Origin: Natrinema zhouii
GTDB lineage: Archaea > Halobacteriota > Halobacteria > Halobacteriales > Natrialbaceae
Reading direction: 5' to 3'
Length of the DNA: 64,000 nucleotides
Assembly (NCBI RefSeq): GCF_013456555.2
Contig: NZ_CP084885.1
Span: 160,374-224,373, forward strand
In this document: piece after piece, positions 34,200-44,109 of the stretch
Position numbering within the stretch: the stretch's first letter is position 1
Layout of the letters: every line of letters starts with the position of its first letter
Position numbers and translations under genes: made by a program
Notes under the pieces: generated by a model
Seen by the model: only the letters and a program-made list of their open reading frames with translations
Databases searched by the model: none
What the model was told of the DNA's origin: nothing

Positions 34200-34360
34200 A
34201 CAGTGACTCACCTGTACTGACCGATCACCGGTTCTCGTAGATTGGGTCTTTCCAAATACCACATTCGCGCCCTGTATTTAGCAGTCCTGCCGAAAACTAT
34301 CACCAATTGAGGGTTTCAACAAGGCCAAAAAACGAGTATCTCTGCCAAGGAGCAACAGAT

Positions 34361-35866
34361 CTAGACAGAGATTTTCTTCATGCAGACCTCAGTAGAGCCC
34401 AGATTTTCACAGGTACAATCCTCTTCTTCTATAAACGCCATATCTTTCCAGCTATCATCTTTAGACAGTCCATCCAACACGTCAAGATCACTTTCCGTGA
34501 TGAACTCACCTACCTCCGCAATAATCCGTTCAGCAAACTCACGGACAGCTTGGACAATCCCCTGATCGATTTTGACAACTATGTTCTTCACCAAATATGC
34601 AAACAACCTCAGACCGGCTATTTCACGCATATACCCGAGTACAAAGGTTTTTGCAGGCTTGACCACTGCACGCGACACCTGCCGTACAACACCCCATTTC
34701 AAGAATATAATCTGAACCGCTAAACCCGCAACACTGGACAAGAACGCTTCCACTTTCTCAGCGGATTCCTCCTCGTTACTATCAAGATCAGCATGAGCCA
34801 GGTCACACGCATTCTCTGCGACCGCAACTGCTGAAGCAACAATCGGAACCATCGTAGAGCCCCACTTCACCAGTCTATTAAACCGGTCTACAATATCGAC
34901 TGGGAAACCTGCCTGATAACGGTTATTAGCAAGTTGAAGAACATCTTCGATGAACTCTCCGTACTCTTCCACCTGATCAATATCGTCTTCTAACACCTCC
35001 ACCGGCTCGCTACTGACTTCATTGGCACCGGTCGATTCACAAACTTCTTGAGCAAACTTTTGAGCATCACTCATCGTCTGTTCGGGCGAGTCCGGTTGTC
35101 CCGAAAACCATCCCTGAAAGGCTTGAACAGCTTCTGATTGAGCGGTTTCAAACGAGTGATCCAATACTCGAACCCTTGTTTTGATATCCATCTCGGAGAC
35201 GCTTCGATCCGGATCTATACTCACATATTCCCCGCCTACAGCGTTGCTACCGTCGATAGCCAGTAAAAAATCTCTATCCGGGAGAAGATACCGAGCGTAC
35301 TTGGTGTCTCCAGGCTCAATCTCTACAACGTCTCCAGACACTCCATCTCTATCGTACTGTTCAAGATTTGTTGTGCAGCTCAACTCGATACCAAGCGGCT
35401 CCCAGCAATTTTCGAGCTTGAGTGCGTCTTCAAATTTGCTTCTGCTATTTTCTGGGATTAGAGCAAGGCTCGCTTCCTTGTCGTCCGAAAGGATTGAATC
35501 GGAGGTGTCAATCTCGCATTCAAGAACGTGGCATTTGCCGTATCGAATACTGTTGTCTTCCGGTTCAGGAGGTACGATCTCTGTAGTCCAGTGGGGCTGT
35601 TCCTCGGTCAATTCTAACGTGCTATGCCATTCATCGACAGTATGTTCCTCGGAAAGCGTGTGGTCTTCTGCCGCCAGCGCTTCTGGTTTGGATGGTCCTT
35701 CATTTGATTCTTCTACATCGTTTTCCGCCTCTTCGGATTCATTCCCTGTGGGGGAGTCGTTGTCTTCGAGATTTGTGTCTTGTCCGGAGCAGCCCGCAAC
35801 TGTTACAATGCTCAGAGAAGATCCGGCTTTGAGAAGGTTTCGTCTGTCTATTTGGATTTCTCCCAT
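34361..35866 (-). CDS. Tat-exported lipoprotein of unknown function
   Basis: 501 residues. The N-terminus has the twin-arginine motif DRRNLLKAG, a short hydrophobic core and the lipobox TVAGC (C26). An acidic, low-complexity linker (NESEEAENDVEESNEG) of haloarchaeal type follows. The middle is beta-rich with an SLALIPENSRSKFEDALKLENCWEPLG segment. The C-terminal half is helical with one or two hydrophobic stretches (AVAVAENACDL, SVAGLAVQIIFLKWGVV), and the end has EEEDCTCENLGSTEVC. It is AT-richer than its neighbours. It should be anchored outside the membrane. I recognise no domain. Confidence 0.7.
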   Translation of the reverse strand: MGEIQIDRRNLLKAGSSLSIVTVAGCSGQDTNLEDNDSPTGNESEEAENDVEESNEGPSKPEALAAEDHTLSEEHTVDEWHSTLELTEEQPHWTTEIVPPEPEDNSIRYGKCHVLECEIDTSDSILSDDKEASLALIPENSRSKFEDALKLENCWEPLGIELSCTTNLEQYDRDGVSGDVVEIEPGDTKYARYLLPDRDFLLAIDGSNAVGGEYVSIDPDRSVSEMDIKTRVRVLDHSFETAQSEAVQAFQGWFSGQPDSPEQTMSDAQKFAQEVCESTGANEVSSEPVEVLEDDIDQVEEYGEFIEDVLQLANNRYQAGFPVDIVDRFNRLVKWGSTMVPIVASAVAVAENACDLAHADLDSNEEESAEKVEAFLSSVAGLAVQIIFLKWGVVRQVSRAVVKPAKTFVLGYMREIAGLRLFAYLVKNIVVKIDQGIVQAVREFAERIIAEVGEFITESDLDVLDGLSKDDSWKDMAFIEEEDCTCENLGSTEVCMKKISV

Positions 35867-36090
35867 TTACCGATAGAAAATCAATCACATGGACAAAAGA
35901 TTTTCTTCAACTAGAGAATTTCTCCCTATGATCTATTAGAGCTTCAAGTGTGATCTGATGGGCTCGAAGGCTCACATTCAAAATATCCGATAATAAATAT
36001 ATCCCATGGGACGCCTTCTATAACACTCTGTTTTCGAACTCACTCAAATATCAGGTCATTTATGACACTCTTCACGAATGAGAGTAACCA

Positions 36091-37416
36091 ATGAGCGTCC
36101 GATTCCTCCATACAGCAGATCTGCATTTAGGAAGCCAACTCAAGACACAGCATCGGCAGGCGACTGAATCGATCAAGACACTCAATTCTGCTATTTACAC
36201 CGCTATCGAACGGCTGTTCGATACCGCGATCGACGAGGACGTCGACTTCGTGGTCATCGCCGGCGACCTTTACGATGAAGACTCCCGGAGTGTCAAGGCT
36301 AATGCATTCTTGAAAGAACAGTTCGATCGGCTTGCGGATCGAGATATCCCTGCGTACGTCACCTACGGGAATCACGACCCAGTCGGCAGTGCAACGACGT
36401 ATGTCGATCTGCCGGACAACGTCTACGAGTTTGACCACGAGGAACCTGATGAGTTCCACTATCCTAACGAGGATTCGCCAGAAGCTCGGATCTGGGGGCA
36501 GTCCTACCGTGATCGCCATGAAAGTCGGTCGATGTACCACCGGTTTACGCCCGCTGACGATCGGATCCCGAACATCGGCGTCCTCCATACAGGCCTGAAC
36601 CCCGATGGCCGCCGGTACGTGCCAGTCGCACGTAGCGACCTCGAGAGCAAGGACAGTATCCACTACTGGGCGCTCGGACACATCCACGACCCACGAATCT
36701 ACGAGAACGAACAGCCGGTCGCCTACTCGGGTGTCCCACAGGGTCGCCAAATCACAGAACCAGGGCTCGGCGGTGGCTATCTTGTTGAACTCGATGCTGA
36801 CGGCGACTACGAGATCGAGTTTGTACCAACGAGTCCAGTCGTCTGGCGAACCGTCGATGTCGACGTAGGGAACGACGACATCGCTTCGATCCCAGACATC
36901 GAGCGCCGGATCGAACAAAGGCTTGAGGAGTTTTCAGCGCCGACCGATCTGTTCGATGGCAACACCGTAACCGTTCGCGATCCTGACTGGGGTATTGACG
37001 GTTACGTTTGCCGATGGAAACTGACCGGAAACGGGCCGGTTCACGAGACGCTATCGAACGACGAAGAGGCAATCCATGAACTCACTCGACGGCTCAGAGA
37101 TGGCTTACCATCGCGGCGGCCGTTCGTCTGGACTGAGGCCGTTCGGGATGAGACTGGACCTCCAATCCCATCCATCGACGACCTCTGTGGCAGCGATCGG
37201 GTGATCAACGAGTACCTCGAACTCGTCGGCGAACCCGATGGAGAGGAAGCCCGCGACCAATACCGAGACGAAGTCGGCATGGTTTGGGAGGCGGTGAAGG
37301 ACCACGAAGACGGACGACCGGACGAACTGTCACTCACAGATGATCGACTCGACGACCTCATCGAGCGCGCACAAGAGCGTGTGCTCGAGGAGTTAGCACG
37401 TCGGAGGGCAACATAA
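36091..37416 (+). CDS. YhaO-type metallophosphoesterase (Mre11-like exonuclease)
   Basis: 441 residues. Phosphoesterase motifs in order: FLHTADLHLGSQLK, VVIAGDLYDEDSRS, TYGNHDPVGS, IGVLHTGLN and ALGHIHDPRIYE, then YSGVPQGRQ. The ADLHLG start, the short cap and the C-terminal helices (RAQERVLEELARRR) are those of the YhaO branch rather than of SbcD. It is followed after one base by the YhaN-like ATPase, its usual partner. The pair is predicted to process DNA ends. It is clearly different in sequence from the Mre11 at 22713. Confidence 0.88.
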   Translation: MSVRFLHTADLHLGSQLKTQHRQATESIKTLNSAIYTAIERLFDTAIDEDVDFVVIAGDLYDEDSRSVKANAFLKEQFDRLADRDIPAYVTYGNHDPVGSATTYVDLPDNVYEFDHEEPDEFHYPNEDSPEARIWGQSYRDRHESRSMYHRFTPADDRIPNIGVLHTGLNPDGRRYVPVARSDLESKDSIHYWALGHIHDPRIYENEQPVAYSGVPQGRQITEPGLGGGYLVELDADGDYEIEFVPTSPVVWRTVDVDVGNDDIASIPDIERRIEQRLEEFSAPTDLFDGNTVTVRDPDWGIDGYVCRWKLTGNGPVHETLSNDEEAIHELTRRLRDGLPSRRPFVWTEAVRDETGPPIPSIDDLCGSDRVINEYLELVGEPDGEEARDQYRDEVGMVWEAVKDHEDGRPDELSLTDDRLDDLIERAQERVLEELARRRAT

Positions 37417-37417
37417 T

Positions 37418-40297
37418 ATGCATCTAAACGAACTCCGAATCGACGATTTCGGCTGTTTCAGAAACGCACGGCTCGACAATCTCGACGACAGTCTTGTCGT
37501 CATCGGCGGCCCACAACGAGCCGGAAAGACGACGTTCATGCAGGCACTGCGGCAGTTCCGTGACGGTGTCAGTCAAAGCGACGGCCTCCCACCAGCGACT
37601 GACGAGTATCGGATTGACGCCGAGATCACACACGACGGGCAGCAGTACCGATACGTACTAAGTGGGCATTCGTCACCGTCCGTCTCCCCGATTAGTGACG
37701 GACCGGAGATTGACATCAACGATATCTTCGGACCCGTCACGGAACGCCAGTACAAGAACCTCTATACGATTAGCCTCGACGAACTTCGGCGGCTCCCACC
37801 GGGGATCGACGATTCGGAAGATCTGGCTCGCGTCCTGCTCGGTGGGGCATACGGTGATATCGCTGAAATCCCGGAGATCGAGGAGTCGTTCAACGATCAA
37901 GCCCATACAATTGGACTCTCGAAGGGGAATCCCAACACCAAAACGTCCCGACTCAACGACCCATACCAGACGATTCGAGAGGGGATCGAAGCCCGAAAAG
38001 AGGCGAGTCAGCAGGTCAATGAGTACAGATCAGTAACGGAGAAACTCGAAGACAAACGCACTGAACAAGCCGAAATCGATGAGAAAATTGCTCACAGACA
38101 GCAAACACGTGATCGGCTGAACGTTCTCAAGGAACTTTTCGATCCGCTTCAGCAACTTGAGACGCTGAACGCACGGCTCGAAGATGTCGATCTCGATGCG
38201 ATCGACGAATTCCCGACTCACCTGACTGATCGACTCGAACACTTCGAGGAAGAATTCGAGACGGCCACAGCAGACTTCGCTGAAGCACGTCAGGAGTTCG
38301 ATCAGGAAGCCACGATCGATACGACCGACGACTATGACGACTGGCTCCTCGAACACGAGACGGAAATCGACGCCCAAACGAATGATCGGAAGTTGTTGGC
38401 TAAGACTGCCGAGGAACTCACCAAGCGTGAAGAGGATCTCGAGACGAAAAAGCAGGATATCAAGCGTAAAATATCGTCCTTACACTCCAAATGGGACGGT
38501 TCGTTCACCCACATCGACGAGATAGAAACCAGCACTGTCGATACAGCGCGAGTTGCTGATCTTGCGTCGACGATTGGGGGGCTTCAGAGTGAACGTTCTG
38601 AGTTAAAGACCTCCATCGAATCAGCGCGGACGCGAAAGCAGGAATTCGAGTCAGAACTCGAGGAGATGGAGGAAGAACACGAGGAAACCAGAGAGATCAC
38701 CGTTCCGAAGCGAAAGCCAGCGATCGTCGCAGGAATCGCGCTTGCTGTCGGGACGGGCGTCGGATTTGTGGCCACACCTATCGCTGGCGGGATCGTTGGA
38801 CTCGTCGTCCTCGCAGTCGGTCTCTATGCAATTGATTCGACGGTGACTGTCGAAACGACTGTCGATGCTGATCCGTATCGTGAAGTCAAAGGCCAGGTAA
38901 CGACGCTCAAAGGCGATATTCAGGCGGATTCGGAGCGACTTGCAGAACTCGACGACGAGCTCGAAGATACGCAGGCGGAGTTCACTGAACTCGTTACAGA
39001 GTTGGGTCTTCCGGAATCGCTCCCGGTAAGCGAGCTTCCCGAGTTTTACGAGCAGATTGTCGAACTCGACGACGAAATCGCAGCTTATCGCGAGAAGCGG
39101 ACCGAATGGGAAGAAGACAAAGAGCAATTCGCCGCCGACCTCGAAGAAGTCGCGACACTGCTCGAGGATATGACCGACGTTTCATGGGCAACTGAAGAGC
39201 CGCTGAAAGATGCCGACAAAGTGTTGGATACGCTCGAAACGGTTGCCACCGATCTCGAACTGGCACGGGATGTTCGACGTACCGAACGCGAGCGCACTGA
39301 GTGTCTCGAGGACATCGATGCCGTTCTGACCGAATGGGATGAAGACCGGTCGGTCGGCCTGGCTACTGATGACGAGGAAATTCTCCAGCACATCCAGGCG
39401 TTCAATGACGAGGCCGAGCGGATCAACGAACTCGAGGATACAGTCGAGGAACGTGACCAAGTCGAAACGCAAGTTATCACTCGGCTCGAGAACGAGTCGG
39501 CCCGAGATGCGTTTGAGCCGCTTCGAGAGGACGACGAGCCGTGGATCGATGTCGTTCGCAACGCTGCTACGAAGTATGCTGACACTGACGCGATTGCAGA
39601 CGAGATTCGCGAGCAAAACACGCAGATAAAAGAATTGAAAGAGCGACGCAGTGAGCTACGAGAAGCCTGTATCGAACTCAAGCAGCGACAGGACGACTTA
39701 GCCTCCGAAGATGACCTCCAAGAGGCCCGCGCCCAGATCGACGGGGGTCGAGTCGAATTCGAACGCCTCGGCGAAGCATATGCGATTAACCGGATTGCCG
39801 AGACGATGGTCAGACAGCTTCACGAACGATTGATGGAAGACGTTGTCCACTCGCTCGTCGACGACGCAAGTACGATTTTCAGCGAGATCACACAGGAGTA
39901 CGAAGGCATTGAACTGGAGGGCGATGTCCAGAATCTCGAGTTCCGGGCCCTTCGAGACGAGAAGCCTGCCCACGGCATTGGAGAACTGAGTCGGGCGACT
40001 GCCGAACAACTCTTCCTTGCTGTTCGGCTGGCACGGATTCGACAAACCGACGTGTCGCTCCCCGTCGTTCTGGATGATGCTGCTACCAACTTCGATCCAA
40101 ACCACATGAGTCGCGTATTCGATGTCGTCGACGAGCTAACAGCGACGAATCAGGTGTTCTTCCTCACGTGTCATCCACAGTGCGTCCGAATCACGGCATC
40201 TAACGACTGCGCTGCACAGTACTGGTCGCTCAACAGCGGGCAGTTTACCCAGCGTGAAACTGCAGATACACTCGAGCAGCAACTTTCCGCTGACTAG
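37418..40297 (+). CDS. YhaN-type SMC-like ATPase with central membrane hairpin
   Basis: 959 residues. P-loop GGPQRAGKTTFMQALRQF at 30-47; NLYTISLDELRRLPPG and LLGGAYGD are typical of the YhaN/AAA_27 family. Long coiled coils flank two adjacent hydrophobic helices at about 433-472 (AIVAGIALAVGTGVGFVATP; GLVVLAVGLYAID), which put the protein at the membrane. The C-terminal head has IGELSRATAEQLFLAVRLA and LPVVLDDAATNFD (signature and Walker B). There is no zinc hook. With YhaO at 36091 it forms a Rad50/Mre11-like complex anchored in the membrane. Confidence 0.88.
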   Translation: MHLNELRIDDFGCFRNARLDNLDDSLVVIGGPQRAGKTTFMQALRQFRDGVSQSDGLPPATDEYRIDAEITHDGQQYRYVLSGHSSPSVSPISDGPEIDINDIFGPVTERQYKNLYTISLDELRRLPPGIDDSEDLARVLLGGAYGDIAEIPEIEESFNDQAHTIGLSKGNPNTKTSRLNDPYQTIREGIEARKEASQQVNEYRSVTEKLEDKRTEQAEIDEKIAHRQQTRDRLNVLKELFDPLQQLETLNARLEDVDLDAIDEFPTHLTDRLEHFEEEFETATADFAEARQEFDQEATIDTTDDYDDWLLEHETEIDAQTNDRKLLAKTAEELTKREEDLETKKQDIKRKISSLHSKWDGSFTHIDEIETSTVDTARVADLASTIGGLQSERSELKTSIESARTRKQEFESELEEMEEEHEETREITVPKRKPAIVAGIALAVGTGVGFVATPIAGGIVGLVVLAVGLYAIDSTVTVETTVDADPYREVKGQVTTLKGDIQADSERLAELDDELEDTQAEFTELVTELGLPESLPVSELPEFYEQIVELDDEIAAYREKRTEWEEDKEQFAADLEEVATLLEDMTDVSWATEEPLKDADKVLDTLETVATDLELARDVRRTERERTECLEDIDAVLTEWDEDRSVGLATDDEEILQHIQAFNDEAERINELEDTVEERDQVETQVITRLENESARDAFEPLREDDEPWIDVVRNAATKYADTDAIADEIREQNTQIKELKERRSELREACIELKQRQDDLASEDDLQEARAQIDGGRVEFERLGEAYAINRIAETMVRQLHERLMEDVVHSLVDDASTIFSEITQEYEGIELEGDVQNLEFRALRDEKPAHGIGELSRATAEQLFLAVRLARIRQTDVSLPVVLDDAATNFDPNHMSRVFDVVDELTATNQVFFLTCHPQCVRITASNDCAAQYWSLNSGQFTQRETADTLEQQLSAD

Positions 40298-40430
40298 CAA
40301 GTTATCCTCCTTCTTGTCGAGAAGGAACATCCTTCGGCATGCCGTGCAATATCTCTTAAATAGAATAATTGTACGTCATCGCGCTCGGGTACAGCCTCTC
40401 AGATCCAACATCAACGAAGCAGTGGTGTCA

Positions 40431-40472
40431 TTAACCAACGGAGTACCGTGTTCTTCATCGGGCGTTGGTTAA
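40431..40472. repeat. 10-bp-arm palindrome TTAACCAACG...CGTTGGTTAA
   Basis: Perfect arms at 40431-40440 and 40463-40472 with a 22-base spacer, 134 bases after the YhaN stop. The geometry matches the GTTACCCCAC palindromes at 6491 and 14598, though the arm sequence differs. It may be an operator, a terminator hairpin, or an element end. Confidence 0.6.
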
Positions 40473-40629
40473 GGGTGTTGAAAAGGATGATAATACTCAT
40501 CTTCCAGAACGGTACTGTTCGGAGTCGCATTTCTCGATCAAATTATTTGAGGGCGTTCTTGCTAACCCAGAATAGAAAGCACGATTTCCAAAATCGGGAG
40601 TTCTATTGTAAGGAGATGCGACTAGGTGT

Positions 40630-40928
40630 ATGGAGCAATTCGTTGATCGGGAAGTGAACTCGATCAACTCACGGACTGCTACGAGTCCGAGACGGCAGAC
40701 TTCGTTGTGGTCTACGGACGATGTCGTCTGGGGAAAAGCGAACTGGTCCGTCAGCCCATTTCTGATCGGGATGATGTTCTCTACTATCAATCAGTCGAGT
40801 CATCGAACAAAACCAGCTCGAGCAGTTCGTGGACACAGCGACTGCACAGTTCCCCTCGCTGCGAAACGTTCGTCGGGACTAGGAAGCACTCCTCGAAGCA
40901 CTCGGTGACCAGGACGCTGTTGTCGTCA
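40630..40928 (+). pseudogene. broken archaeal AAA ATPase (STAND-like ATP-binding protein)
   Basis: Three frames in succession give MEQFVDREV, LDQLTDCYESETADFVVVYGRCRLGKSELVRQPISDRDDVLYY, then QNQLEQFVDTATAQFPSLRNVRRD, a stop, and EALLEALGDQDAVVVS. This is the N-terminal P-loop region (VVYGRCRLGKSEL) of the archaeal ATPase family that precedes DUF234-type proteins. Two frameshifts, one stop and truncation by an ISH3 fragment leave it dead. Confidence 0.7.
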
Positions 40929-41062
40929 GCCACCGACGCAACAGTGTAGCCACTCACAAGGCGGCGTCCCCAGTCAGTGACTACCGGTGGCACCGGTCGT
41001 CAGGTGGCCGGTTTGTGGGGACGGCCTGACGCACCGCGAGGGCCGTCCACGCAGCCCTACTT
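40929..41062 (-). mobile_element. ISH3-family 3' fragment
   Basis: The reverse complement closely matches about 4044-4186 of the intact ISH3 element, covering the end of its transposase (RRAAWTALAVRR-like) and downstream bases including GTGAGTGGCTAC. Neither terminal repeat is present. It truncates the broken ATPase and marks an old insertion and deletion. Confidence 0.75.
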
Positions 41063-41206
41063 TCGGGACCTTGCTGTGGAGCGTTGTCGTACTCGGTCTC
41101 TAGGACGGATCAACACGTTACTCAACCCTGGCTCCTGTGACCATTGTCTACCCAATATACTTTTGATGGCAGACTGAGAAGTCCGGAAATAGAACGAGAC
41201 CCCACA

Positions 41207-43615
41207 ATGGCGGAGCTTCCAGACTCATTGTCAGCGACAGAAACCTACTGTATCGAAGCCCTCCTCGAGGCAAAACCGTTCGACGAGATCAACGGAACCC
41301 AACGTGCCTTTTTCGAACAGGGCGGCCTTGAGGAGTCGAATACACTCTTGGCCGCTGAGACTGGCAACGGCAAAACGTTCTGTGCTGAGGCTGTCGTCAA
41401 ACGGGCGCTCGAGCGAGGACAGACCGTCGGCTATCTCGTCCCGAGCGTTCAGCTGACGAACGGAAAGTACAGCAGTCTCAACAAGTGGATCGATACAGAC
41501 CGATATACGCTGACAAACGCGACGTGGGGCGATGAAGCCGGCTACCAGTATGCCGATGTGATCGTCGCGACGTTTGATTCGCACTTCGAAGCTGCAATCC
41601 GTGGTGTTGATTCACGGATCGACGTCCTCGTCTATGACGATTTCCACGAATTGTACTCAGATTTTCGGGGGCCAACCATCGAGAAAAGTCTCGCGATGGC
41701 CATGGATCGGGATGTCGAAATCTGTGCGATGTCGGCGACGATCGGCAACCCCGACGAAATCGCCCAATGGCTGGATGCCGAATTAATCATCAGCCCTGAA
41801 GACCGTGGTGTGCCCATCGTCGAGCGACCACTCGAGAAGAGTGGGAACAAAACCTACGGCGAATTCATCGCCGACCACATGGCCAAGCGGGCCGATGAAG
41901 CGCCGTTTATGATCTTTAACTTCACGACGGATCACACTCGCTCGCGAGCGGTCCAGATTGCCTCTCATTCAGGTTTCAAACGTCCGGAGACCAACTACCG
42001 GGAGAAAATCGGGAATGCGATTGACACGACGCTGACAGACACACATCAGGATCTGATCAAGTGTCTGGAACAGGGCGTCGGGTTTCACTATTCGGCACTC
42101 GAGAACGACATCAAACAGATCGTAGAAAAGGGTATCAAAAACGGTGAAATTCAGGCAATTTCGTGTACCACGACGCTCGCCTACGGCTTTGACAGTCCCG
42201 TCCAGGCAGTGATCGTTGCCGATCTCACCCGGTTTGGGAACTTCGTTGGGCGGTGGGAGTATATCCAGTGGATCGGACGTGCTGGGCGTGACTCTGAGAT
42301 GGAGGAAGCCTACGCCTACCCGATTTACAGTCGCGAAGACGCTGCTGATGTCTTCCAGTTCGATACCCCGGTTGAGGAAAAGTCACTCGAGTCGATCGGC
42401 TCGCATTTCGGCCATCCGAAAGGCTTGGACTCAGACGCTGACTATACGACGAATCTCGAGAGTGCAAAGACGAACCTCGAATGGCTTCTGATCGAGTTAG
42501 TCCAGAACGGGTGGGACTCCGTCGACGCTCTGGTCGGGTTTGTCTCGTCGACCTTGTACGGCCACTACACGCTCCGGGACCGACTCACGCTTGGGGAGAA
42601 CCCGATGATCGGCAGCGAAGTACAGGGCGGTCGTGACGAAATCGCCGACCGGGTTCGTGACGTACTCACCGAACTCGTCGAGAATGGCTTCATCGAGATG
42701 GTCTCAGAGTCGATGCTTGCAACCACCGATCTTGGGACAGCTGCGTTCGAGTACGATCACGCAACACGAATTGACTGTCCGCCCGTCGCCATCAAATCGT
42801 TGGTCGAAACACTGGAAGCGACTGCCCCAACTGATCCAGAGACAATCGTCGCTGAATTGGCCGAGATGTTCTACCAGTGTAATCTCGGCGAGACGGTTAC
42901 TGACGATGAGAGTCCAGAGTTTCTCGAACTCCTCGAGCGCCATGATCTGGGAACCGATGAGGCCGGCGTCACAGCAGGTGTGATGTGTTGGCTCTGGGCC
43001 GAAGGGATCGACGTCGAACTAATTCAGTTAACACTCGATATCGATGTTTCACACGTCTCGCGGACCGGGAGTCAATTGGCAGAGGCGATTCGACCGCTTG
43101 CCGAACTGTACACAGCAACGTCGCATACGCCACCACAGTGGCTAGAGACGATGGCCCGACAGATGGATGCCGGCATCACTGCTGAAGACCTCCATCTTAC
43201 GAGTTTCCAGGGCATTGCTCGAGGGCGAGTAATCATCCTCGACGATCGAATCCGAAACGCCTGGCAAAACTTTGGTGAGGGGACCGATACTATCGATTTG
43301 TCACATCCGACGATCGAGAAGTTAGCGGTCCAGTATGAAAACTCAGTTCGCTTCGAACAACGGCTTATCAGCAACGCCGAGGGTATCGGTTCACAAACCG
43401 CTCCAACAGTCGTCCAAGCAATCGAAGACTGGATCGGTGGCGATACAACGGTGCCAGCCCGACCGCCGTTCACCGCATCTGGACGGGAGTTCCTCGAAGC
43501 GTTCGGCGGCGAAAAACAAACTCGTACAGATGGAAGTGACTCAACGACAGCTATCGAACGGGGACAGACCTCGATTGGCTCGGAGCCACGACCGACGTCA
43601 CTTGATGATTTCTGA
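41207..43615 (+). CDS. Hel308/Ski2-like SF2 helicase with DDFH box
   Basis: About 802 residues from MAELPDSLSATE. A TTG-initiated frame from 41144 would add 21 codons, but it runs over a TATA-like ATATACTTTT (41155-41164), so the ATG is preferred. Motifs: QRAFFEQGGLEESNTLLAAETGNGKTFCAEAVV (Walker A GNGKT), VIVATFDS, motif II VLVYDDFHELYSDFRG (DDFH in place of DExH), MSATIGNPDEIAQWLDAE. The second domain has GVGFHYSALEN, CTTTLAYGFDSPVQAVIV and QWIGRAGRD. The C-terminal winged-helix and ratchet-like regions follow. It should unwind DNA or RNA. With YhaO/YhaN upstream it may be part of one processing set, now separated by a scar. Confidence 0.85.
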   Translation: MAELPDSLSATETYCIEALLEAKPFDEINGTQRAFFEQGGLEESNTLLAAETGNGKTFCAEAVVKRALERGQTVGYLVPSVQLTNGKYSSLNKWIDTDRYTLTNATWGDEAGYQYADVIVATFDSHFEAAIRGVDSRIDVLVYDDFHELYSDFRGPTIEKSLAMAMDRDVEICAMSATIGNPDEIAQWLDAELIISPEDRGVPIVERPLEKSGNKTYGEFIADHMAKRADEAPFMIFNFTTDHTRSRAVQIASHSGFKRPETNYREKIGNAIDTTLTDTHQDLIKCLEQGVGFHYSALENDIKQIVEKGIKNGEIQAISCTTTLAYGFDSPVQAVIVADLTRFGNFVGRWEYIQWIGRAGRDSEMEEAYAYPIYSREDAADVFQFDTPVEEKSLESIGSHFGHPKGLDSDADYTTNLESAKTNLEWLLIELVQNGWDSVDALVGFVSSTLYGHYTLRDRLTLGENPMIGSEVQGGRDEIADRVRDVLTELVENGFIEMVSESMLATTDLGTAAFEYDHATRIDCPPVAIKSLVETLEATAPTDPETIVAELAEMFYQCNLGETVTDDESPEFLELLERHDLGTDEAGVTAGVMCWLWAEGIDVELIQLTLDIDVSHVSRTGSQLAEAIRPLAELYTATSHTPPQWLETMARQMDAGITAEDLHLTSFQGIARGRVIILDDRIRNAWQNFGEGTDTIDLSHPTIEKLAVQYENSVRFEQRLISNAEGIGSQTAPTVVQAIEDWIGGDTTVPARPPFTASGREFLEAFGGEKQTRTDGSDSTTAIERGQTSIGSEPRPTSLDDF

Positions 43616-43841
43616 GACGGTCTTTTATCCTGCTGTCACCAAGCCTTACTTGGTTTCTTCAGAGAACGTGATTGGCTGGATGGAGAATTTCGACCGCGTA
43701 CTCATTGACAGTCTCGATGAAGAGGGGGGTCTTCGAGGAAAGAATAGGTACTTGGTATAGGTGGTACCACGGGCCAAGAGCGTACATAGGACTCCCGGTG
43801 ATGTATTGATATCACTAGAAGAAGTAGAAGAGAAGGCAAGC

Positions 43842-43961
43842 ATGCCGTGTCCAAAGTGCTTCCCGGAATCGGACGAGGCAGAGAGGTTCGTCGTGACGGA
43901 TATACCGGGAGGAGGCACACGGTCTGAACCAAAAGACCCTGGCAGGGAGGGTGACCGATAG
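43842..43961 (+). CDS. 39-residue zinc-knuckle peptide
   Basis: Reads MPCPKCFPESDEAERFVVTD then IPGGGTRSEPKDPGREGDR and a stop. One CPKC pair at the extreme N-terminus; the rest is polar and probably disordered. The frame upstream is also open but less protein-like. It is followed seven bases later by another tiny zinc-finger ORF. Confidence 0.4.
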   Translation: MPCPKCFPESDEAERFVVTDIPGGGTRSEPKDPGREGDR

Positions 43962-43968
43962 GTGAATC

Positions 43969-44109
43969 ATGGACAGAAAAACCATCAAAGAGGCGTTAGA
44001 AGCAGAGGCCAACGAACGAATCGAGTGCCCGGTTTGCGGTGATGAGATTCCTGCTTTCGAACTGGCTACTGACCACGCCCATTCGAAGGAACTCCTGAAA
44101 CTATCCTGA
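43969..44109 (+). CDS. 46-residue C2H2-like zinc-finger peptide
   Basis: Reads MDRKTIKEALEAEANERIEC, PVCGDEIPAFELATDHAHSK, ELLKLS and a stop. C-x2-C followed 16 residues later by H-x-H gives a plausible zinc site, with a helical N-terminus. Tiny zinc-finger proteins of this kind are common in haloarchaea. Confidence 0.5.
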   Translation: MDRKTIKEALEAEANERIECPVCGDEIPAFELATDHAHSKELLKLS

